DNA of 64,000 nucleotides. It comes from Tropicimonas sp. IMCC6043. Its GTDB lineage: Bacteria; Pseudomonadota; Alphaproteobacteria; Rhodobacterales; Rhodobacteraceae. Both the position numbers and the translations under genes were made by a program. A model generated the notes under the pieces. The model searched no databases. It saw nothing but the letters and a program-made list of their open reading frames with translations, and was not told the DNA's origin. Location of the stretch: contig NZ_SELO01000019.1 in the NCBI RefSeq assembly GCF_004146235.1, positions 28,704-92,703 of the forward strand, in the 5' to 3' direction. Of the stretch, positions 59,134 through 64,000 are shown piece by piece (position 1 is the first letter of the stretch; each line of letters begins with the position of its first letter).

Positions 59134-60178
59134 ACGCACCAATCCGAACCTCAGAATCAAGCGGAAATACCTGACCTGGATGAGCGAGGCCAGGGGCGTC
59201 TCGGAGGCGACAGTGGACCGAGCTGCGGCATCGATCGACACCTATCTCGCCTGGCTCAAGGGCAAGGACCTGCGCCAGTTTCACAGCGAGAAGGCCCTCG
59301 CATTCAAGCGGCATCTCGAGTCCGACAGGACCGGACGGAACCGACCCAGATCGGCGTCTACGATCAACGGAATCCTGAGGGACCTGCGAAGCTTCATGAC
59401 CTGGCTCGCCGACCAACCCGGGTATCGCTCCCGCATCCGCCACGCCGACGCCGCCTATTTCAGCCCGGACCGCAAGAGTGAGCAGGCCCGGAGGGGTGAG
59501 CTCTTCAAGCCCGCTCCGTCGCCGGAGCAGGTCGCGCACGCCATCCTGTCGATGCCGTCCGAGACGCTTCTCGAGCGCCGGGATCGCGCCCTGATGGCAT
59601 TCCTCTTCCTGACCGGCGCGCGGGAGAAGGCGGCAATGACCGTCCGGATGGGCCATGTCGACTTGACGAATGCCTGCGTTCAATTCGACGGCCGTCTCGT
59701 CGAGACCAAGTTTGGCAAACGGTTTACCGTCGCCTTCCTGCCAGTCGGCGACACCTTTGTCGCGATCCTGCGGGACTGGATCACGGAACTCCGCACCGAT
59801 CTCATGTGGGGCCAGACGGACCCGGTCTTCCCGAAGACAGCCGTCGGCATCGGGGTGACCGGCGGGTTCGAGAGCCGCGGCCTGGAACGCGCCCCGTGGA
59901 AGAGCCCGGCCCGAGTCGTGAAGATCTTTCGGGGCGCATTCGAAGCCGCCGGTCTCCCACCCTATTCCCCGCATTCCATCCGAAGAACACTGGTGCAACT
60001 CTCCAACGATCACTGCAGGACCCCTGAGGAGTTCAAGGCATGGTCGCAGAACCTCGGCCACGAGGATGTGCTGACGACCTTCATGAACTACGGCTCGATC
60101 GCCCCCGGCCGCCAGGTGGAACTGATTGCACGGATGCGGGAGGGCCCGGAGGATGCGTCCGTCATCGACGACGCTTAG
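59126..60178 (+). CDS. Second tyrosine recombinase of the island
   Basis: 350 residues. An N-terminal SAM-like core-binding domain (TVDRAAASIDTYLAWLKGKDL) is followed by the catalytic domain with Arg in FLTGAREKAAMTVRMG, HSIRRTL, and LGHEDVLTTFMNYG containing the third-motif His and the Tyr nucleophile. It lacks the arm domain of the first integrase and is of a different subgroup. It ends 17 bases inside the 3' end of the convergent QueC-like gene. It could mobilise the right-hand module independently (inference). Confidence 0.9.
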   Translation: MVRRTNPNLRIKRKYLTWMSEARGVSEATVDRAAASIDTYLAWLKGKDLRQFHSEKALAFKRHLESDRTGRNRPRSASTINGILRDLRSFMTWLADQPGYRSRIRHADAAYFSPDRKSEQARRGELFKPAPSPEQVAHAILSMPSETLLERRDRALMAFLFLTGAREKAAMTVRMGHVDLTNACVQFDGRLVETKFGKRFTVAFLPVGDTFVAILRDWITELRTDLMWGQTDPVFPKTAVGIGVTGGFESRGLERAPWKSPARVVKIFRGAFEAAGLPPYSPHSIRRTLVQLSNDHCRTPEEFKAWSQNLGHEDVLTTFMNYGSIAPGRQVELIARMREGPEDASVIDDA

Positions 60179-62012
60179 TCCGGTTGGGCCGCTTCGTGAC
60201 CGAGGCCGGGTCATCAATCCGAAGGGTCACCCGGTCCGGCGCGATCCGGTAGCCGTAGGGAGGGATGGTCTCTATGACCTCCTGGCTCTCCAGGCCGAGC
60301 TTCCCAAGGGACGCCGCGAGCTTTCTGCGCGCCGTCTGGACCGCGCGCCGAACGCCACCTTCATCTGCGTAGTTTTCTCCGTCGGCAATCTCAGCTGCGG
60401 TCAGACAGGGATAGTCCTCGGGAACCAGACCTTGCCCCGCTGCCTGCAGGAAGGGCTCGGCAAGGCGGGCGAGCAGTCGGTAGGCGACACCGGTCAGGAC
60501 TTCCGTTCCCCCGATCTTTGCCTGCTCTGACAGCGGGCTCAGGATGATCTCGACCCGTTTCGGAGACGTCTCGGGTTCGGGAGTTTCCATGCTCGGGGAA
60601 ATGGCCTGCTCGAGCTGCGCCGCCCGATAGAGGGATGGCAGCGAATACGCTCCCGTATCGTCCTTGCCGGCGCCGAGCACTCGGTTCATGACCGATGTCA
60701 CGGCCTTGCCATGCCGCCAGTGCAGGTCATGAAGCCGTCTCAGCGCCTCGCCGGGCGGGTCGCCGATGTCGTTGATCGCCCGCAGGACCTCCGGAAACCG
60801 TGTCTGGAAATCTGGGATATCGGCCAGCGCGAGGAACTGGGCATTCCTGACATAGGACAGCGCCATTTCCCTGTCGCGGACGCCGGGCAAGTCACCTTTA
60901 AGCAAGTCATGCGCATAGGCTTCCCCCGGGTCCTGGTCTTCCAACCCTTGCGACAGGACGGCGAAGCGGCGATCGATGCATTGCGAGCAGCGCCCGCAAT
61001 GGCTGTGCATCCGGCTCAGGTTGTGAACGTCGGCGCAGCTGCGTGTATGGCGGATCTGGTCCGCGAAGCCGAGCCGGCGGATCGTCTCGAGCACGTCTCC
61101 CTTGGTTCTGAAGAGATAGGGGTTCCGTACCTCCCGCCTTTCCCCGAGCAATGCCGAGAACAGGCGGCCGAGCCCGGCAAGGACTTTCGGGTGTGTCGTC
61201 CGCGTCGCCCGCGCACCGATCACCTGCGGCACTGGCGGCAGGTTCAGGCTGACGACGCCGTTTTCGAAGAAATGGACGACCTTCAGCCCAAACATCTCGG
61301 CCACGGCCAGACCAAGGCTTGCAAAAAGGAAGGAGCGGCTCCGCTGCGTTCCCTCGCGACGTTTGCCATCGGCCAACTGCGCTGTCAGCGAAACCCGCAT
61401 CAGCCGGCGCTTTCGTTCATCTTCGTCGAACGCATCAATGAGGTTGTTCTGAACGCGAGCCATCTTCGTTGCCGAGACGTGGCTGACGAGGACGACCCGT
61501 TCCCTTCGCTCGACGAGTTCCTCTACCGCCCCAGCGAAGGAATCGAGTCCTCCGGAAAACATGAGAATCCGCCCGGGCTGGAAGCCGACATCGGTGCCGA
61601 AGTCGAAAATGCCCTGGGTCGGACCAGAGTCCTCGCAATCAGCGAAGGAGAAGCGCCAGAAATCATCGGACAGGAACCCGACGACCTCCTCCAGCAGGTT
61701 CGTGATCTCTTCGTTCTCCCAAATCTCTCGACACCGCACCGGAACGGTGAGGTGAAACTTGCGGCGCCAGTCTTCGCCGCATCGGCTTCCCGCAAGCCCA
61801 CCCCGGCTGATGCGGCAGTCGGCAGCATAGACCGTCGCTGCGATGTCGAGGAGATCGTGCACCACCTCCGGAACCACCGCCACCAGCTTGTGGCTCAGCT
61901 GGCTGATGCGGAACCTCATCTGGATCGGCGCGCCGTCGATCTCCAGTGACAGCTGGTCCTTGCCCCCGGCATTCAGGGGACCGATCAGGCGGACGGGCAC
62001 CTCACGCGGCAT
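60162..62012 (-). CDS. QueC-like protein with C-terminal winged helix (defence candidate)
   Basis: 616 residues. An N-terminal domain of about 140 residues (LLDIAATVYAADCRISRGG ... FHLTVPVRCREIW) is followed by a PP-loop (ILMFSGGLDSFAGAVEE, residues 149-165) and a four-Cys zinc site (C326, C339, C342, C345 in HCGRCSQCIDRR) as in 7-cyano-7-deazaguanine synthase. Residues about 505-592 resemble an OmpR/PhoB-type winged helix (AVQTARRKLAASLG ... IETIPPYGYRI). QueC relatives with this N-terminus occur in Qat and type IV CBASS defence. It overlaps the partner gene by 11 bases. Confidence 0.8.
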   Translation of the reverse strand: MPREVPVRLIGPLNAGGKDQLSLEIDGAPIQMRFRISQLSHKLVAVVPEVVHDLLDIAATVYAADCRISRGGLAGSRCGEDWRRKFHLTVPVRCREIWENEEITNLLEEVVGFLSDDFWRFSFADCEDSGPTQGIFDFGTDVGFQPGRILMFSGGLDSFAGAVEELVERRERVVLVSHVSATKMARVQNNLIDAFDEDERKRRLMRVSLTAQLADGKRREGTQRSRSFLFASLGLAVAEMFGLKVVHFFENGVVSLNLPPVPQVIGARATRTTHPKVLAGLGRLFSALLGERREVRNPYLFRTKGDVLETIRRLGFADQIRHTRSCADVHNLSRMHSHCGRCSQCIDRRFAVLSQGLEDQDPGEAYAHDLLKGDLPGVRDREMALSYVRNAQFLALADIPDFQTRFPEVLRAINDIGDPPGEALRRLHDLHWRHGKAVTSVMNRVLGAGKDDTGAYSLPSLYRAAQLEQAISPSMETPEPETSPKRVEIILSPLSEQAKIGGTEVLTGVAYRLLARLAEPFLQAAGQGLVPEDYPCLTAAEIADGENYADEGGVRRAVQTARRKLAASLGKLGLESQEVIETIPPYGYRIAPDRVTLRIDDPASVTKRPNRTKRRR

Positions 62013-62775
62013 CGTCCCGCCGCTCCAGTTCCCCGCGCAGCTTCGTCATCGAAAAAGCGGTGAACTTCCGGATGCCGTCGCGGGTGAGCCCCTCTCCCTG
62101 CCAGACGGCCTTGCCATACCATCCGCCGGCATAGGATTCGACGATCCGGGCAGCCTCGTAGGAATGCTGGAAGAGGGCGCGATCGAAAGATTGCCGGTCG
62201 GCATCCGAGGCAAATCGTTGGCCGGGGCCAACGTGGTTCGACAATTCCCGACTGAGATAATACTGGAGCGTCTGGTCGACGACCCGCGCAAAGAATCCCC
62301 GGGCAAACGCGCCGAACTTCTCCCCCGAAGCGAGCCGCCCGAGAGCGGTGCGTATCTCTGCGGGCGTCGGATCGAACAGGCCAGGCAGCGACCGATCGAA
62401 ATGGTCCGACAGGGTCGTGAGCAGCGAAGATAGCGCGATCTCTCCAAGGTCGGAGCGATGTCCGCTCCGCAGGCAATCCTCATCCACCGAATCCGCGATT
62501 CCGGAAAGGAGGGCCGGCACGGTGTCGATCTGCGTTATACCGCGCTCCGCCATCGCCCGGAGAAATGCAGGACCGCGAGCCTCCTGCGGCAGGGCCGCCA
62601 GAAGTTCAACGATGGAAAGAAATTGCGGGTCCTTCGCGGCACTCAGCAATGCGCCTTTTGCTGCCAGCGTCGCAGCAGATGCGACGTCGGCCACGGGTGC
62701 ATCGGCCTGGAGAAGATCCACGACCTCTCGCCATTTCCGCGTCTGCGGCAATACACCAAGCCGAATATGACCCAT
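62002..62775 (-). CDS. Partner protein of the QueC-like gene, Met-Gly N-terminus
   Basis: 257 residues, mostly helical, no catalytic motif recognised. It begins MGHIRLGVLPQTRKWREVV, and GGTGGAGGAG directly before ATG 62775 makes this start very likely. A Gly after the initiator Met is notable because QueC-like defence proteins have been reported (from memory, type IV CBASS and Qat) to attach a deazaguanine to an N-terminal Gly of a partner. The C-terminal part has FDRALFQHSYEAARIVESYA and GGWYGKA. It is first in a two-gene operon next to attR. Confidence 0.75.
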   Translation of the reverse strand: MGHIRLGVLPQTRKWREVVDLLQADAPVADVASAATLAAKGALLSAAKDPQFLSIVELLAALPQEARGPAFLRAMAERGITQIDTVPALLSGIADSVDEDCLRSGHRSDLGEIALSSLLTTLSDHFDRSLPGLFDPTPAEIRTALGRLASGEKFGAFARGFFARVVDQTLQYYLSRELSNHVGPGQRFASDADRQSFDRALFQHSYEAARIVESYAGGWYGKAVWQGEGLTRDGIRKFTAFSMTKLRGELERRDDAA

Positions 62776-62895
62776 TCACTCCTCCACCAACTGCAGAGGA
62801 CTCCAGATGAATGGTTGGCGCCACCGGAAATGTCACCTCATCTGCTGGGTGGTCCGGGCGGATTGCCGCACCAGATGACCCCAGTTCTGACAAAC

Positions 62896-62917
62896 GGTGC
62901 GATCCCGGTGCGATCTG
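62896..62917. promoter_or_regulatory. Right doubled GGTGCGATC motif, candidate integrase arm site
   Basis: GGTGCGATC occurs at 62896 and 62907, again 11 bases apart, and the 22-bp block matches 44441-44462 at 21 of 22 positions in the same orientation. It lies 47 bases inside the right attachment repeat. Confidence 0.6.
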
Positions 62918-62964
62918 GCGAAATCTCGCCGCAGAACGAACGCTGTATAACTATTTGATTTAAT

Positions 62965-63040
<76 letters not shown>

Positions 63041-63076
63041 ACGAGGGCTTCCAATTCACCCAACCACGACCGGTTG

Positions 63077-63523
63077 TCAAGCCGGCATCGCGAGGTTTTC
63101 GCGCACGAGCGCCTCGATCTGCGCGGCCGGGCGCGCCCCGGTCAGGCGGGCGGCTTCGCGACCGTCTCGGAACAGGATCATCAGCGGAATGCCGCGAATA
63201 TTGTGCCGGACCGTGGCGTCGGGATGGCTCTGGGTGTCCACCTTGGCGAACCGCGCCTGGCCGCGAAGCGCTTGAGCCGCTTGTGCGAATTGCGGCGCCA
63301 TCTGGCGACAGGGACCGCACCACGGCGCCCAGAAATCAACCACGAGCGGCAGACCGTCGGTCTTCGCGGCCTTCTCGGCTTCGGGAAAGCTCAGCTCCGT
63401 GACCTTGCCGTCGGCCAGTTTGGCTCCGCAGGTGCCGCATTTCGGCCCCGCGCCGAGCTTTTCGGTGGGCACGCGGTTCACGCTGCCACAGTCGAGGCAG
63501 GTCAGTTTCAGACTGCCGCTCAT
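63077..63523 (-). CDS. trxC: Thioredoxin 2 (zinc-ribbon thioredoxin)
   Basis: 148 residues. An N-terminal zinc ribbon (LTCLDCG ... PKCGTCG) precedes a thioredoxin domain with active site [11 protein letters not shown] and cis-Pro region RGIPLMI. TrxC reduces disulfides in the cytoplasm, especially under oxidative stress. The start is ATG 63523. It lies just outside the island, 36 bases from the tRNA gene. Confidence 0.93.
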   Translation of the reverse strand: MSGSLKLTCLDCGSVNRVPTEKLGAGPKCGTCGAKLADGKVTELSFPEAEKAAKTDGLPLVVDFWAPWCGPCRQMAPQFAQAAQALRGQARFAKVDTQSHPDATVRHNIRGIPLMILFRDGREAARLTGARPAAQIEALVRENLAMPA

Positions 63524-63713
63524 TCGGGATCTCCTTGATATTCACGTTTTTGCATAAATAGGAAAGGACGTGGCGAATCCAACCCCGGATTCCCGGCAGG
63601 TCGAAAATATCGCAGGGCCGCCGCATCGGGGCGCTGCCGGCACCCCGCCCCGCGATAGGCTCCTGAGCGACCGGTCCCGGGACTGCCGCTTTCGCAGGCA
63701 AAGTGATGGCGTA

Positions 63714-63896
63714 AAACCGATGCAGAACGGTCTCGTGGAGAGTTTCAACGGCCGGATTCGGGATGAACTTCTCAATGAGACCATGTTCCGCAGCCTGGCC
63801 CATGCAAGGATAGTGAGTGCCGCCCGGGCCTCCGACTAAAACACCGAACGCCCGCACTCGGCCTTGAACTACCAGGTGTTTGATCCCACGGTTTGA
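63714..63896 (+). pseudogene. IS3-family transposase (orfB) 3' fragment
   Basis: From 63714 the plus strand reads [20 protein letters not shown] and [14 protein letters not shown], the C-terminal end of an IS3-family OrfB, then an in-frame TAA (63837-63839), then NTERPHSALNYQ and a final TGA at 63896. It begins exactly where the fragment at 43730 on the other strand stops. Confidence 0.85.
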
Positions 63897-63932
63897 TGGT
63901 GCGATCCATTCGCTGGAATGGAAGGAAGCCCT

Positions 63933-64000
63933 ATGGGACAGGTACGTCACGGCAGCGCCACGACCACGCACGCCATCCGAGCAGCAATACAGCGATCGCA
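63933..64000 (+). CDS. IS481-type transposase, N-terminal part cut by window end
   Basis: ATG 63933, behind GGAAGGAAG, opens MGQVRHGSATTTHAIRAAIQ, which I recognise as the N-terminus of transposases annotated IS481 (HTH region). The gene runs beyond the window. A short hairpin (CCATTC/GAATGG, 63906-63921) lies between it and the IS3 remnant. Confidence 0.75.
   Translation, partial: MGQVRHGSATTTHAIRAAIQRS

Noticed and set aside
60162..62775. Calling the QueC-like pair a complete Qat or CBASS system
   Set aside because: No QatA ATPase, QatD nuclease, CD-NTase or effector is encoded beside it, and the 257-aa protein does not obviously match QatB, so only a relationship is claimed.
63570..63713. 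Coding start for the IS3 fragment at 63714 using the open frame from 63570
   Set aside because: The residues before the Lys-Pro-Met-Gln junction do not resemble IS3 transposase; they are ordinary flanking sequence joined at the breakpoint.

Overview
The window looks like a chromosomal segment of an alphaproteobacterium of the Rhodobacterales type. Gene content supports this: the DUF2849-cysI-cysH-DUF934-fpr sulfate-assimilation block, a VPLPA-CTERM surface protein, a class I PHA synthase, a DUF1127 protein and a long RpoD preceded by dnaG. GC is high throughout, which creates many long antisense open frames that are not genes. No database search was possible, so family calls rest on motifs read from the sequence.

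Bases 1-43600 are mostly ordinary core genome. In order they hold a pirin, a Tad-pilus minor-pilin block (two TadE-like genes and two tandem VWA/TadG-like genes), glutamate dehydrogenase, dnaG-rpoD, nrdR-ribD, kpsC next to an internally deleted capsule-export lipoprotein gene, and riboflavin synthase. Then come a LysR/DUF1127 pair, a secreted caspase-like protease, oligoendopeptidase F, a gene-poor stretch at 25.3-26.7 kb, arginase, and infC, which appears to start with the rare codon ATA. The block closes with an amylosucrase-type GH13, the cysteine block with a divergent Lrp regulator, phaC, a VPLPA-CTERM protein, a sucrose-phosphorylase-type GH13 and a globin.

From 44290 to 63009 lies a genomic island of about 18.7 kb integrated into a tRNA-Ala(CGC) gene. 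A perfect 45-bp direct repeat of the tRNA 3' half marks both ends, and a near-identical 22-bp doubled motif (GGTGCGATC twice) lies just inside each end. The left part carries a P4-type integrase and a divergent carbohydrate regulon: RbsC-like permease, periplasmic binding protein, an RbsA-like ATPase fused to a second binding-protein domain, and an SDR on one strand; two-subunit transketolase, FGGY kinase, SorC regulator, SDR and a truncated inositol-monophosphatase gene on the other. The regulon resembles branched-pentose (apulose-type) catabolism, but the substrate is inferred. After a scarred junction at about 57.6 kb, the right part carries two small HTH genes, a second tyrosine recombinase and a convergent two-gene operon. 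That operon encodes a 257-aa protein with a Met-Gly N-terminus and a QueC-like protein ending in a winged helix. It is the best candidate for an undescribed, probably anti-phage, system.

The island and trxC are bracketed by two pieces of one IS3-family orfB (43730-44110 minus, 63714-63896 plus). The pieces break at the same codon in opposite orientation, as expected if about 20 kb, including the island, was inverted. The window ends inside an IS481-type transposase gene.
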